In this document: positions 6,986-15,708 of the stretch, one piece after another | Numbering within the stretch: the stretch's first letter is position 1 | Layout of the letters: each line of letters opens with the position of its first letter | Source of the DNA: Scatomorpha stercorigallinarum | Lineage (GTDB): Bacteria > Bacillota > Clostridia > Oscillospirales > Oscillospiraceae | NCBI GenBank assembly: GCA_944387865.1 | Contig: CALXGN010000018.1 | Span: 1 to 42,443 of the forward strand | Length of the DNA: 42,443 bases | Direction: 5' to 3' | Program-made: the position numbers and the translations under genes | The notes under the pieces: model-generated | Told to the model about the DNA's origin: nothing | Seen by the model: the letters and a program-made list of their open reading frames with translations, nothing else | Database searches by the model: none

Positions 6986-8152
6986 TTGATAACGCTGCTC
7001 TCCCGGCTGTTCATAAAGGACCGGGAAAACTATACGGACGAGCGCGTGCGCCGCGCTTACGGCGCGCTCTGCTCCTGCGCGGGCATCTTCCTCAACGTGC
7101 TGCTCTTCGCGGGGAAGTACCTGGCGGGCGTGCTCTCCGGCTCCATCGCCGTCACGGCGGACGCATTCAACAACCTCTCTGACGCGGGCTCGTCCGTCAT
7201 CACGCTGGCGGGCTTCCGCATGGCCTCCAAAAAGGCGGACCCCGGCCACCCCTTCGGCCACGGGCGCATCGAGTACCTCTCCGGCGTGGCCGTGGCGCTC
7301 ATCATCATCGCCGTGGGCGTGCAGCTCGCGCGGGACTCCATAGCCAAGATCGCCGCGCCGGAGGCCGTGGACGCCGGCTGGCTGCCGATGGCCATCCTCG
7401 CTGCCTCCATCGCCGTCAAGGGCTACATGTACCTCTACAACAGTTCGGTGGGCAAAAAAATAGCCTCCCCCGGCATGAGGGCCACGGCCCTCGATTCGCT
7501 CACCGACTGCATCGCCACCTTTGCCGCCCTCGCCTCCATGCTCATCTACCGCTTCACGCGCGTGAATATCGACGGCTGGGCCGGCGCGGCCGTGGCGCTC
7601 TTCATCATGTGGTCCGGCTTCACCGCCGCCCGCGACACGCTCAGCCCCCTGCTGGGCACGCCGCCGTCCAAGGAGCTGGTGGACCGTATCTACGCCATCG
7701 TCCTCGCGCACCCGGAGATCCGCAACGTCCACGACCTGGTCGTCCATGACTACGGCCCCGGGCGGCTGATGATCTCCCTGCACGCGGAAGTGCCGGCGGA
7801 CGGCGACCTCTGCGAGCTGCACGACACCATAGATACGGCGGAGTACGAGCTGCAAAAGGAGCTCGGCTGCTCGGCCGTGATACATATGGACCCCGTGAGC
7901 ATCGACGACGGCAAGACCTCCCGCATGCGCGCCGCCGTGGCCGCGCACCTGGACGAGATATGCCCCGGCATGACGCTGCACGACTTCCGCATCGTGGACG
8001 GCCCCACGCACACGAACGTCATCTTCGACGCCGTGCTGCCGCTGGACGCCCCCATCAGCGAGGAGGAGGCAAAAGAAAAGCTCGACGCCCTGGTCGCGTC
8101 GCTGTGGGAGAATTCGCACCCGAAGGTGCATATAGACAGGCCGTATATATAA
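6986..8152 (+). CDS. Cation diffusion facilitator (CDF) metal exporter
   Basis: 388 residues with a TTG start at 6986, supported by GGAGGG seven bases upstream. Six membrane helices in the first 210 residues include the CDF signature (SIAVTADAFNNLSDAG, with the metal-binding N/D-x3-D pattern) and HPFGHGRIEYLSG. The second binding site reads ALDSLTDC. The C-terminal cytoplasmic domain runs from about 215 to 300 (HPEIRNVHDLVVHDYGPG). About 85 residues beyond it repeat a similar fold (CPGMTLHDFRIVDGP), giving a doubled C-terminal domain seen in some clostridial CDF proteins. Exports divalent metal such as Mn, Zn or Fe; the substrate cannot be read from sequence. Confidence 0.92.
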   Translation: MITLLSRLFIKDRENYTDERVRRAYGALCSCAGIFLNVLLFAGKYLAGVLSGSIAVTADAFNNLSDAGSSVITLAGFRMASKKADPGHPFGHGRIEYLSGVAVALIIIAVGVQLARDSIAKIAAPEAVDAGWLPMAILAASIAVKGYMYLYNSSVGKKIASPGMRATALDSLTDCIATFAALASMLIYRFTRVNIDGWAGAAVALFIMWSGFTAARDTLSPLLGTPPSKELVDRIYAIVLAHPEIRNVHDLVVHDYGPGRLMISLHAEVPADGDLCELHDTIDTAEYELQKELGCSAVIHMDPVSIDDGKTSRMRAAVAAHLDEICPGMTLHDFRIVDGPTHTNVIFDAVLPLDAPISEEEAKEKLDALVASLWENSHPKVHIDRPYI

Positions 8153-8263
8153 TGCCGCCGCAAGCGGCGGCGGGCGGGGTGCAGGGGCGGAGGCCCCTGC
8201 AAGACCCACGTGCCACCCCATTTCTTTGGTCTTGTCCAAAGAAACGGGTGTGGCGCCCCAAAG

Positions 8264-8296
8264 AAAAACGCTCTGGTGCAAACCGGAGCGTTTTTT
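8264..8296 (+). terminator. Terminator after the CDF gene region
   Basis: CGCTCTGG (8269-8276) pairs with CCGGAGCG (8283-8290), preceded by A-run and followed by six T (8291-8296). Confidence 0.75.
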
Positions 8297-8327
8297 GCGC
8301 GTTTTTACGGGTTTTCAGTCATCAAAC

Positions 8328-8488
8328 GTGGTCATCCCGAATGGTGAATGAGTTTTCTGCATCGCCGACCGTGCACTGCTTCGCTTACGCTCGCGGCACT
8401 AACGATCATCATCCCGCCAGCGGCGCGAGCGAAGCGAAGCCAACCGCGGTCGGCGTTGTGCAAGGCCATCCGATGACGGGATGACCAC
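8328..8488. mobile_element. 161-bp MITE-like palindromic element
   Basis: Perfect 12-bp terminal inverted repeats GTGGTCATCCCG (8328-8339) and CGGGATGACCAC (8477-8488). The inside is also an imperfect palindrome: CGCCGACCG against CGGTCGGCG, and GCTTCGCTTACGCTCGCGG against GCGCGAGCGAAGCGAAGC. No open frame. Transposase-free element or large REP-type fold. Confidence 0.55.
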
Positions 8489-8567
8489 CCGAAAGTCAGT
8501 CACCACCAGGACTAACAAGCAGATTTTACGTATCGACAAGCACCAAAGCGGTTTCCTCTTTGGAGTC

Positions 8568-8607
8568 TGAGGGGTTTCTTTTTGACAAGACAAAAAGAAA
8601 TCCCTCA
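8568..8607. repeat. 17-bp hairpin repeat, inverted relative of 8221-8244
   Basis: TGAGGGGTTTCTTTTTG (8568-8584) pairs with 8591-8607 with one G-T wobble. Its core TTTCTTT..GACAAGAC is, when reversed, very like TTTCTTTGGTCTTGTCC at 8221, so the two are oppositely oriented members of one repeat family. Confidence 0.6.
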
Positions 8608-8701
8608 GGAAAATCATGGGTTGATTTGGTTAAGTAAGTCGATTATATTACCGACTTAGAGGGGCGCGGGCCGCAGGCAGCTGCCTCCGGCCGTTGGCCG
8701 G

Positions 8702-10834
8702 TCAGAAGAGGTGGACGTTGACGATGACGGCGGAGAACACGATGGAGACGGTGGAGCAGAGCTTGATGAGTATGTTGAGGCTGGGGCCTGAGGTGTCCTT
8801 GAAGGGGTCGCCGACCGTGTCGCCGATGACGCCGGCCTTGTGGCACTCGCTGCCCTTGCCGCCGTGGTGGCCGGACTCTATGTACTTTTTCGCGTTGTCC
8901 CAGGCACCGCCGGAGTTGGACATGAACACGGCCATGCCGAAGCCGCAGACGGTGGTGCCGGCCAGCAGGCCGATGACGCCCTCCACGCCGAGGACGAGGC
9001 CGGTGGCGATGGGCACGATGACAGCCAGCAGGGCGGGGAGGACCATGGCCCGCAGCGCGCCCGTGGTGCAGAGGTCGACGCAGCTCTCATAGTCCGGCTC
9101 GGCCTCGCCCTCCATGATGCCGGCGATCTCGCGGAACTGGCGGCGCACCTCCACGACGACGTGCTGCGCGGCCTTCTGCACGGCGCTCATGGTGAGCGCG
9201 CCGAAGATGAACACCAGCATCACGCCCACGAAGAGGCCCACTAGGATGGCCGGGTTGGTCACCGAAAGGTCGATGCGCGCGCCGCCCATGTAGTCCTCGG
9301 CGACCTCAACATAGCTGACGAGCAGGGCGAGGGCCGTGAGCGCGGCGGAGCCGATGGCGAAGCCCTTGCCGGTGGCGGCGGTGGTGTTGCCCAGGGAGTC
9401 GAGCGCGTCCGTGCGCTCGCGCACTTCCTCGCCCAGGCCGCTCATCTCCGCGATGCCGCCGGCGTTGTCCGCCACGGGGCCGTAGGCGTCCGTCGCCAGG
9501 GTGATGCCGAGCGTGGCGAGCATGCCTATCGCGGAAATGCCGATGCCGTAGAGCCCGTTGTTGAAGCTCAGGTCATAGCCCGCGGAGTTGGTGGCGAGAG
9601 TGCCGCCGGAGGCTATGAAGCTGATTATGACGGCGGCGCTGACGATGAGTATGGGCGCAGCCGTGCTCAGCATGCCGAGGGAGATGCCGCCGATGATGGT
9701 GGTGGCGGCGCCGGTCTCCGTGGCGTCGGAGAGGTTCTGCGTGGGCTTATAGGTGTCGGAGGTGTAGTACTCCGTGACATAGCCGATGGCGCAGCCGGCG
9801 GCCAGGCCGCAGAAGATGGACACCAGGATGCCCCACCAGCTGGCCCCGTCCACGTCCTTCATCACCCACCAGGTGAGCGGCACGCAGAGCACGGCGCAGA
9901 GCGCGGCGGCAAAATAGGTGCCCGTGCGCATGCTCTTGAGCAGCTCGCGCTGGCTGGCCTTTTCGCCGGTCTTTATCATGAACGAGCCGATGAGCGAGCA
10001 GACGACGCCCACCACGGCGATGGCCAGCGGCAGGAACATGCCGTTCCAGCCGTAGCCGGCGGAGGCGCCGATGGCGAAGGTGGCGAGGATGGAGCCCACA
10101 TAGCTCTCATAGAGGTCCGCGCCCATGCCGGCCACGTCGCCCACGTTGTCGCCCACGTTGTCGGCGATGGTGGCGGGGTTGCGGGGGTCGTCCTCGGGAA
10201 TGCCGGCCTCAACCTTGCCCACCAGGTCCGCGCCCACGTCCGCGGCCTTGGTGAAGATGCCGCCGCCCACGCGCGCGAAGAGCGCGGCGCAGCTGGCGCC
10301 CATGCCGAACATGACCATGGTGTTGGCGATGGTGTCCGCGTCGCAGTTGAAGCCGTATTCAAGGATCAAAAACCACAGCGACACGTCCAGTATGCCCAGC
10401 CCGACCACCGTGAAGCCCATCACGGAGCCGGAGGAGATGGCCACGCGCAGCCCGCGGTTGAGGCTCTCGTTGGCGGCGTTGGCCGTGCGCGCATTGGCGC
10501 TGGTGGCGATGCGCATGCCCACGAAGCCCGCCATGCAGGAATAAAACCCGCCGGTGACGAAGGCAAAGGGCACGAACTTGTTCACCAGCCCCTCGCCGTT
10601 CACCAGCGGGAGATAGGCGAGGAGGGCGAGGATGACCGCGATGATGGAGAATATCACCGCCACGGTCTTGTACTGCCGCCGGAGATAGGCGTTGGCGCCG
10701 CGGCGGATGGCCGCCGCTATCTTTTCCATGGCCGGCGTGCCTTCGGAAAACTGCTTCACCCTGCGAGCCTGAGACCAGGCGAAGAGCAGCGCGATGAGCG
10801 CGCCCACGACGCCTATCCAGAACAGGTTTTCCAT
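8702..10834 (-). CDS. hppA: Membrane pyrophosphatase, K+-stimulated, ion-pumping
   Basis: 710 residues, about 16 membrane helices. Pyrophosphate hydrolysis drives H+ or Na+ export. Signature motifs: GGGIFTKAADVGADLVGKVE and the following EDDPRNPATIADNVGDNVGD metal/pyrophosphate site, TDAYGPVADNAGGIAEM, and a late GDTVGDPFKDTSGPS. GNTTAATGKGFAIGS has Ala where K+-independent enzymes have Lys, so this is the K+-dependent class; whether it pumps Na+ or H+ is not settled. Ribosome site AAGGAG before ATG 10834. Own promoter at 10893-10921. Typical of anaerobes that save energy from pyrophosphate, consistent with ppdK at the window's end. Confidence 0.97.
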   Translation of the reverse strand: MENLFWIGVVGALIALLFAWSQARRVKQFSEGTPAMEKIAAAIRRGANAYLRRQYKTVAVIFSIIAVILALLAYLPLVNGEGLVNKFVPFAFVTGGFYSCMAGFVGMRIATSANARTANAANESLNRGLRVAISSGSVMGFTVVGLGILDVSLWFLILEYGFNCDADTIANTMVMFGMGASCAALFARVGGGIFTKAADVGADLVGKVEAGIPEDDPRNPATIADNVGDNVGDVAGMGADLYESYVGSILATFAIGASAGYGWNGMFLPLAIAVVGVVCSLIGSFMIKTGEKASQRELLKSMRTGTYFAAALCAVLCVPLTWWVMKDVDGASWWGILVSIFCGLAAGCAIGYVTEYYTSDTYKPTQNLSDATETGAATTIIGGISLGMLSTAAPILIVSAAVIISFIASGGTLATNSAGYDLSFNNGLYGIGISAIGMLATLGITLATDAYGPVADNAGGIAEMSGLGEEVRERTDALDSLGNTTAATGKGFAIGSAALTALALLVSYVEVAEDYMGGARIDLSVTNPAILVGLFVGVMLVFIFGALTMSAVQKAAQHVVVEVRRQFREIAGIMEGEAEPDYESCVDLCTTGALRAMVLPALLAVIVPIATGLVLGVEGVIGLLAGTTVCGFGMAVFMSNSGGAWDNAKKYIESGHHGGKGSECHKAGVIGDTVGDPFKDTSGPSLNILIKLCSTVSIVFSAVIVNVHLF

Positions 10835-10892
10835 GTCACAACACTCCTTGCGTCTGTCATCTGCCCCACATGGGGGACTTTATCATACGGAT

Positions 10893-10921
10893 ATTGTAAA
10901 CGATGACGCAGGATAAAGCAA
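10893..10921 (-). promoter_or_regulatory. Promoter of hppA
   Basis: On the minus strand TTGCTT (10921-10916), 17 bases, TACAAT (10898-10893), about 60 bases before the start codon. The further upstream stretch to 11050 is AT-rich with no gene. Confidence 0.65.
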
Positions 10922-11062
10922 TGAAAAAGTGAGGATTTTGCCTAAAAATTCAAAAAATTTTTGATATAAATGCACAAAATGTTTGGGATGTTTAGAATAT
11001 CTATAACTTTACATTCGTGGTTCTTATCCAGTTTTGCCCGCTCCAAATTGTGAAAAACATGT

Positions 11063-11091
11063 AAAAGGGAAGGCCCCGCGCGGGGCCTTCC
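11063..11091 (-). terminator. Terminator of the deacetylase gene
   Basis: Perfect 24-base palindrome GGAAGGCCCCGC/GCGGGGCCTTCC (11068-11091), followed on the minus strand by four T. Confidence 0.85.
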
Positions 11092-11099
11092 TGCGCCGT

Positions 11100-11882
11100 T
11101 TATGCCGCGGGGCGCATCCGCCCCGTGTGGTCGATGTCGTATTCGCCCGTGAGCAGCAGCTCGGAGACGGGGACGAGCGTGTAGCCGTCGGCGAGCAGGC
11201 TCTCGATGATGCCCGGCAGGGCCTCCGGCGTGTGCTCGGCGGCGTTGTGGAAGAGGACGATGGAGCCGGGCTTGACGCCGTTCACCACCCGGCGCTCGAT
11301 CTGCGCGGCGTCCAGGCCCTTCCAGTCCAGGCTGTCAACGTCCCACTGTATGGGCGTCACGCCCATGCCGCGGATGGCGTCGATGGCTTCGTCGTCGTAT
11401 TCGCCGTAGGGGCAGCGGAAGAGCGTGGGGCGCACGCCGGTGACGGATTCGACCTTGTCGCTGCAGGCGTTGACGTCCTCCACCACCTCCGCGGCGGAGA
11501 GGGAGGCGAAGTGGGCGTGCGTGTTGGAGTGGTTCATCACCTCCATGCCGGCGTCGGCCAGGGCGCGCACGGACTCCGGGTATTTGTCCACCCAGCCGCC
11601 GACGACGAAGAAGGTGGCGCGCACGCCGTAGTGCGTGAGGATGTCGATGAGCTGCTCCGTGTCCTCGTTGCCCCAGGCGGCGTCGAAGGTGAGCGCGGCG
11701 TATTTCCCGTCGCGCTCGACACTGTATACGGGCAGCGAGCGCCGGGAGGCGGAGACGCCGACGACGGCAGGGCTGCTGACGAGCGTGAAGATGAGTATCA
11801 CGGCCAGCGCGAGCGCCGCGCCGGAGGCGGCCTGGCGGTGGGAGGATATGTATCTCATCGCCCGCGAAAGAGTGGTCTTCAT
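11100..11882 (-). CDS. Polysaccharide deacetylase, PdaB-like (NodB fold)
   Basis: 260 residues. Membrane anchor about 20-42, then a NodB domain. TFDAAWG (Asp67) replaces the usual TFDDG, as in the sporulation PdaB/KinB-linked group. Zinc site HSNTH (His118, His122), FRCPYGEYDDE, and a late VLFHNAA with the catalytic histidine. Expected role: removing acetyl groups from peptidoglycan outside the membrane, in PdaB relatives for cortex maintenance during sporulation. GGGGGAAAT lies before ATG 11882. No vegetative promoter is obvious, which would fit sporulation control but proves nothing. Divergent from the aminotransferase gene. Confidence 0.88.
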   Translation of the reverse strand: MKTTLSRAMRYISSHRQAASGAALALAVILIFTLVSSPAVVGVSASRRSLPVYSVERDGKYAALTFDAAWGNEDTEQLIDILTHYGVRATFFVVGGWVDKYPESVRALADAGMEVMNHSNTHAHFASLSAAEVVEDVNACSDKVESVTGVRPTLFRCPYGEYDDEAIDAIRGMGVTPIQWDVDSLDWKGLDAAQIERRVVNGVKPGSIVLFHNAAEHTPEALPGIIESLLADGYTLVPVSELLLTGEYDIDHTGRMRPAA

Positions 11883-11987
11883 GCGATTTCCCCCGTTTCT
11901 ACGTCATTCATCGCCCGCCGGTGCCCGGCGGGGACCCATGGTCGATGATATGACGGCGCTTCCGTCAGTATGTCTGAAAACTAACGG

Positions 11988-12017
11988 TTGCCAAGCGCCA
12001 TATTGGGGGAGTATAAT
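11988..12017 (+). promoter_or_regulatory. Promoter of the aminotransferase gene
   Basis: TTGCCA (11988-11993), 18 bases, TATAAT (12012-12017); 43 bases to the start codon. Confidence 0.65.
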
Positions 12018-12060
12018 CGAACCAGCCAGCAGGCGCGTATAAAGAAAGGGAGGATACCTA

Positions 12061-13251
12061 ATGAAGTTCTCGAGTAAAATACTCAAATGCGAGCTTTCAC
12101 CTATCCGCAAATTCGCCCCCTACGCAGCCGCGGCACGAGCGAGGGGGATAGAGATCTACCCACTGAACATCGGCCAGCCGGACGTTGAAACGCCAAAGGA
12201 ATATTTTGAAGCCGTGAGGAGGTTCTCCGAGCCTGTATTGGGCTATGCGCCCTCGGATGGCGTGCCGGAGTACCTGGACGCCGTGCACGCCTACTATGAG
12301 CGCCTGGGCCAGCCCATCGAGCGCGGCTGCATCCTCGCCACCGAGGGCGGCAGCGAGGCGCTCTCCATGGTCATCAACTGCATACTCGACAACGGGGACG
12401 AGATCATCGCGCCCGAGCCGTTCTACCCCAATTACTCGACATTTGCCACGCTTGCGGGCGCGTCCATCCGCCCCATCCCCACCACGCCCGAGGAGGGCTT
12501 CCGCTACGCCGAGCGCGAGCGCATCGAGCCGCTCATCAACGAGCACACCCGGGCCATACTCATCACCAACCCCGGCAACCCCACCGGCAGCGTGCTCACG
12601 CGCGCGGAGATGCGCGTGATAGCCGACATCGCCGTGGAACACGGCCTGTTCGTCATCTCTGACGAGGTGTACCGCGAATTCACCTACGGCGGCGAGGCCA
12701 TGGCCAGCATGCTGGAGTTTGAGCACGCGCGGGAGAACGTGGTGGTCGTGGACTCGGTGTCCAAGCGCTTTTCCGCCTGCGGCGCGCGCGTGGGCGCCGT
12801 CATTTCCCGCAACCGCGAGCTGATGCAGCAGGTGCTGAAGCTCTGCCAGTCCCGCCTCTGCGGCGCTACGCTCGACCAGGTGGGCGCGGCCGCGCTGTAC
12901 ACCGTGGGGCCGGAGTATTTCGCCGCCGTGCGCGAGGAGTACATGCGCCGGCGCGACACGGCCTATGCCGGGCTGATGCGCATCCCCGGCGCCGTCTGCC
13001 GCCGGCCGGAGGGCGCCTTTTACCTGATGGCGAAGCTGCCCGTCGACAACACGGACACCTTCCAGCAGTGGATGCTGGAGGAGTTCAACGACAAGGGCGA
13101 GACCGTGATGCTCACGCCGGGCGAGGGCTTCTACGCCACGCCGGGCAAGGGCGTGAACGAGGCGCGTATCGCCTATGTGCTGGAGCAGGGCCGCCTGGAG
13201 CGGGCCATGGAGCTGCTGCGCCTGGGCATCGAGGCCTACAACGCCCGGTAA
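12061..13251 (+). CDS. PLP-dependent aminotransferase, class I/II (aspartate aminotransferase-like)
   Basis: 396 residues, full family length. Fold-type I features: LNIGQPDVETP near the start, GGSEALSM, LITNPGNPTGSVLT (cofactor-stacking and Asn), SDEVYREF (Asp/Tyr), and the PLP lysine about residue 235 in SVSKRFSACGARVG. EARIAYVLE near the end holds the carboxylate-binding Arg. Probably aspartate or a broad-specificity aminotransferase; substrate not resolvable. GGGAGG ribosome site seven bases before ATG. Monocistronic: own promoter and terminator. Confidence 0.93.
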   Translation: MKFSSKILKCELSPIRKFAPYAAAARARGIEIYPLNIGQPDVETPKEYFEAVRRFSEPVLGYAPSDGVPEYLDAVHAYYERLGQPIERGCILATEGGSEALSMVINCILDNGDEIIAPEPFYPNYSTFATLAGASIRPIPTTPEEGFRYAERERIEPLINEHTRAILITNPGNPTGSVLTRAEMRVIADIAVEHGLFVISDEVYREFTYGGEAMASMLEFEHARENVVVVDSVSKRFSACGARVGAVISRNRELMQQVLKLCQSRLCGATLDQVGAAALYTVGPEYFAAVREEYMRRRDTAYAGLMRIPGAVCRRPEGAFYLMAKLPVDNTDTFQQWMLEEFNDKGETVMLTPGEGFYATPGKGVNEARIAYVLEQGRLERAMELLRLGIEAYNAR

Positions 13252-13268
13252 ATACACGTTGGCATGAT

Positions 13269-13298
13269 AAAAAGGGCCGCGGACACCGCGGCCTTTTT
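13269..13298 (+). terminator. Terminator of the aminotransferase gene
   Basis: GGCCGCGG/CCGCGGCC (13275-13282, 13286-13293) with A-run before and five T after. Confidence 0.9.
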
Positions 13299-13334
13299 GT
13301 CATTTTACCGCCTGGGGGCGAATAAGCTCTGGGC

Positions 13335-14756
13335 ATGGACGGTATCATTGCTTTCATCGCGGATATGGCCGGGCGCCTGAGCCGCGCCGTGTGGGGCGCG
13401 CCGATGGCGCTGCTGCTGATGGGCACGGGCATTTATCTCTCCTGCCGGCTGGGCTGGGTGCAGGTGAGGCGCTTCGGCGCCGTCATGCGCGGCACGCTGG
13501 GGCGGCTCTTTTCGCAGCCGGAGGGCGGGCGCGGCTCCGTCACGCCCTTCCAGGCCATGGCCACGGCCCTGGCGGGCACCATGGGCACGGGCAACATCGC
13601 CGGCGTGGCGCTGGCGGTGAGCCTCGGCGGGCCGGGGGCCATATTCTGGCTGTGGGTGACGGCCATACCCGGCATGGCCACCAAATTCGCCGAGGTGCTG
13701 CTGGCCGTGCGCTACCGCGAGCGGGGGAGCGGCGGCGAGTGGGCCGGCGGGCCCATGTACTACATCAAAAACGGCCTTGGCCGGCGCTGGATGCCGCTGG
13801 CGCGCTGCTTCGCCCTGGCCGGTATGCTGGCCGCGCTGGGGATGGGCAACGCCGTGCAGGTGAGCGAGCTGGCGGCCAGCGTGCAGACGGCCCTGGAGCT
13901 CTGCGCGCCGGCCGCGGCGGCGGACGGGGCGCGCGTGAGCGCATATGTGGGCCTCTTTGCCGCGCTCTGTTCGGCGGCGGTGCTGCTGGGCGGGGCGAAG
14001 CGCCTGGGCGCCGTGGCGGGGATGCTGGTGCCCGCGGCGGCGCTGGCCTATGTCCTCGCCTGCCTGGCCGTGGTGTTCACGCACCTGGACGCCCTGCCGG
14101 GCGCGCTGGCGCTCATATTGCGCGGCGCTTTCGAGCCGCAGTCCGTGGCCGCGGGGCTGAGCCTGCGCGCGTGCATCGACTGCGGGCTGCGCCGGGGCGT
14201 GTTCTCAAACGAGGCGGGGCTGGGCTCCGCGCCCATCGCCCACGCCGCCACCAGCGAGACGGAGCCCGTGCGCCAGGCGTTCTACGGCGTTTTCGAGGTG
14301 TTCGCTGACACGATGGTGGTCTGCACGCTGACGGGCGTGACGCTGCTCGTTTCCGGCGTGGGCGTAGGCTATGGCAGCGCGCAGTCGGCCCCGCTCTGCG
14401 CCCGGGCGCTGGGCACGGCGCTGGGGGAGAGGGGCGGCGCGCTGGTGGTGGCGCTGGGGATGTGCCTGTTCGCGCTCTCCACGCTCTTCAGCTGGGGGCT
14501 GTATGGCTCGCGCTGCTGCGCCTTCCTGCTGGGCGGGCGCGCCGTGCGGCCCTACCTGGCCGTGTTCTGCGCGGTGGCCTTCCTGGGCGCGGCGGCGGGC
14601 TCGGAGCTGGCCTGGCCGCTGGCGGACGCGCTGAACGGCCTGATGGTCCTGCCCAACCTGTTCGCGCTGCTCGCCCTCTCGGGCCGGGCGGCGCGGGAAA
14701 CAAAAGAATATTTCCGGCGCAAAAAAGTTGTTGACATTTGGCCCTCCATGCTGTAA
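13335..14756 (+). CDS. Alanine/glycine:cation symporter (AGCS family)
   Basis: 473 residues, about 11 membrane helices. AGCS hallmarks: FQAMATALAGTMGTGNIAGV, GGPGAIFWLWVTAIPGMATKF, GGPMYYIKNGLG, and RRGVFSNEAGLGSAPIAHAA. The family imports alanine or glycine with Na+ across the cytoplasmic membrane. The ribosome site before ATG 13335 is weak. The last codons overlap the promoter of the following tRNA gene. Substrate preference is not determinable here. Confidence 0.93.
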   Translation: MDGIIAFIADMAGRLSRAVWGAPMALLLMGTGIYLSCRLGWVQVRRFGAVMRGTLGRLFSQPEGGRGSVTPFQAMATALAGTMGTGNIAGVALAVSLGGPGAIFWLWVTAIPGMATKFAEVLLAVRYRERGSGGEWAGGPMYYIKNGLGRRWMPLARCFALAGMLAALGMGNAVQVSELAASVQTALELCAPAAAADGARVSAYVGLFAALCSAAVLLGGAKRLGAVAGMLVPAAALAYVLACLAVVFTHLDALPGALALILRGAFEPQSVAAGLSLRACIDCGLRRGVFSNEAGLGSAPIAHAATSETEPVRQAFYGVFEVFADTMVVCTLTGVTLLVSGVGVGYGSAQSAPLCARALGTALGERGGALVVALGMCLFALSTLFSWGLYGSRCCAFLLGGRAVRPYLAVFCAVAFLGAAAGSELAWPLADALNGLMVLPNLFALLALSGRAARETKEYFRRKKVVDIWPSML

Positions 14757-14759
14757 AAT
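14731..14759 (+). promoter_or_regulatory. Promoter of tRNA-Val
   Basis: TTGACA (14731-14736), exactly 17 bases, TAAAAT (14754-14759). It lies over the symporter stop codon. Confidence 0.85.
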
Positions 14760-14778
14760 AACCCTTGCCTTGAAAAAC

Positions 14779-14855
14779 GGACGATTAGCTCAGCTGGTAT
14801 GAGCATCCGCTTGACGTGCGGAGGGTCACAGGTTCGAGTCCTGTATCGTCCACCA
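14779..14855 (+). tRNA. tRNA-Val (anticodon GAC)
   Basis: GGACGAT (14779-14785) pairs with ATCGTCC (14845-14851); D-arm GCTC/GAGC; anticodon loop TTGACGT with GAC at 14813-14815; T-arm with GGTTCGAGTCC; ACCA encoded at 14852-14855. The acceptor, D, anticodon and T stems all pair. Confidence 0.95.
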
Positions 14856-14861
14856 ATAAGA

Positions 14862-14895
14862 AAGCCTTGAAACACGCATGTTTCAAGGCTTTTTT
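14862..14895 (+). terminator. Terminator of tRNA-Val
   Basis: AAGCCTTGAAACA (14862-14874), four-base loop, TGTTTCAAGGCTT (14879-14891), six T in all. Confidence 0.95.
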
Positions 14896-14952
14896 CTAAC
14901 TTCCGGCGGCTAAACGCCCGCGGCCGGATCTTTGCGGAAAGAGGGGGAAGAC

Positions 14953-15687
14953 ATGCTGATAAGGTGCGTTTGGGAGCACAACGGCGATGACAGCATCCTG
15001 TACGCGGACAATTTTCCCGGCGCGTTCGCGCGCGGCAGGTCCCTTGCCGAGGCCGTGGGCAAGATGGCGGCGGAGACGGCGTCCTACCTGCGGTGGCGGG
15101 GAGAGGCCGTCCCCGGGCCGATAGAGGCGGTCCTCGTGCAGGAAAAAGAGTCCGATCTGACGGTCTCCGACGCGGATTCGGACGTGATTTTTGACACGGA
15201 GAAACAGCCGCTGCGCGCGGAGGAGTACGAAGCTCTGAAAGCCCTTGCGCTTAAATCGGCGGAGGACTTCCAGGCGCTGTACGAGGCCGTGCCGGACCCG
15301 GACAGGAGCTGCCTGCCGGAGCGTCGGACGTTCTACGGCGCCGTCCCGCGCACGGCGCGCGAGATGTACGAACACACGAAGAACGTGAACATCTATTATT
15401 TCGGTGAAATAGGCGTGGAGGCGGACAACGAGGGGACGATTTCAGACTGCCGCCGGAGGGGATTTTTATTGCTTGAAGGGCAGCCGGATTTCCTGAAAAA
15501 CCGCGTGTTCGGGGGCAGCTACGGCGAGGAGTGGTCGCTGCGCAAGGTGCTGCGGCGCTTTGTCTGGCACGACCGCATACACGCGAAGGCGATGTACCGC
15601 ATGGCGCTGAGGACGTTTGGAGAGGGCGTCCCGAACGTGTTTTGCTTTGATGTTCCGCCCCGCCCGGATGAGCGGCGGGGAATATGA
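14953..15687 (+). CDS. HicB-like N-domain plus DinB-like C-domain protein
   Basis: 244 residues from ATG 14953 (GAGGGGG upstream). Residues 1-60 resemble the HicB-like antitoxin fold: CVWEHNGDDSILYADNFPGA, then a GRSLAEAVGKMA helix and YLRWRGEAVPGP. From about 88 to the end the sequence reads like a DinB-type four-helix bundle with possible metal ligands His141 (MYEHTKN), His206 and His210 (WHDRIHAKAM). DinB-like proteins include bacillithiol and mycothiol-type transferases. No HicA toxin gene lies next to it. Function unknown; the domain reading is by pattern only. Followed after 21 bases by a TIGR04076 gene. Confidence 0.65.
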   Translation: MLIRCVWEHNGDDSILYADNFPGAFARGRSLAEAVGKMAAETASYLRWRGEAVPGPIEAVLVQEKESDLTVSDADSDVIFDTEKQPLRAEEYEALKALALKSAEDFQALYEAVPDPDRSCLPERRTFYGAVPRTAREMYEHTKNVNIYYFGEIGVEADNEGTISDCRRRGFLLLEGQPDFLKNRVFGGSYGEEWSLRKVLRRFVWHDRIHAKAMYRMALRTFGEGVPNVFCFDVPPRPDERRGI

Positions 15688-15708
15688 CTCTCACGCAGGA
15701 GGTAAACC

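Larger units (their letters stand above)
8153..8701. repeat. Gene-free stretch packed with hairpins and REP-like inverted repeats
   Basis: No credible gene. In order: GCCGCCGC/GCGGCGGC (8154-8171), GCAGGGGC/GCCCCTGC (8181-8200), a TTTCTTTGG/CCAAAGAAA hairpin (8221-8244), a terminator (8264-8296), a 161-bp palindromic element (8328-8488), a 17-bp hairpin (8568-8607) and an AAGTCG/CGACTT hairpin near 8636-8660 behind hppA. The density suggests mobile, non-autonomous repeats. Confidence 0.65.

Noticed and set aside
13305..14084. Minus-strand frame opposite the AGCS symporter
   Set aside because: Arg/His/Gln-rich shadow with no start signal; the symporter motifs are clear.
14953..15687. Complete HicAB toxin-antitoxin system
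   Set aside because: No small HicA-type double-stranded RNA-binding gene on either side.
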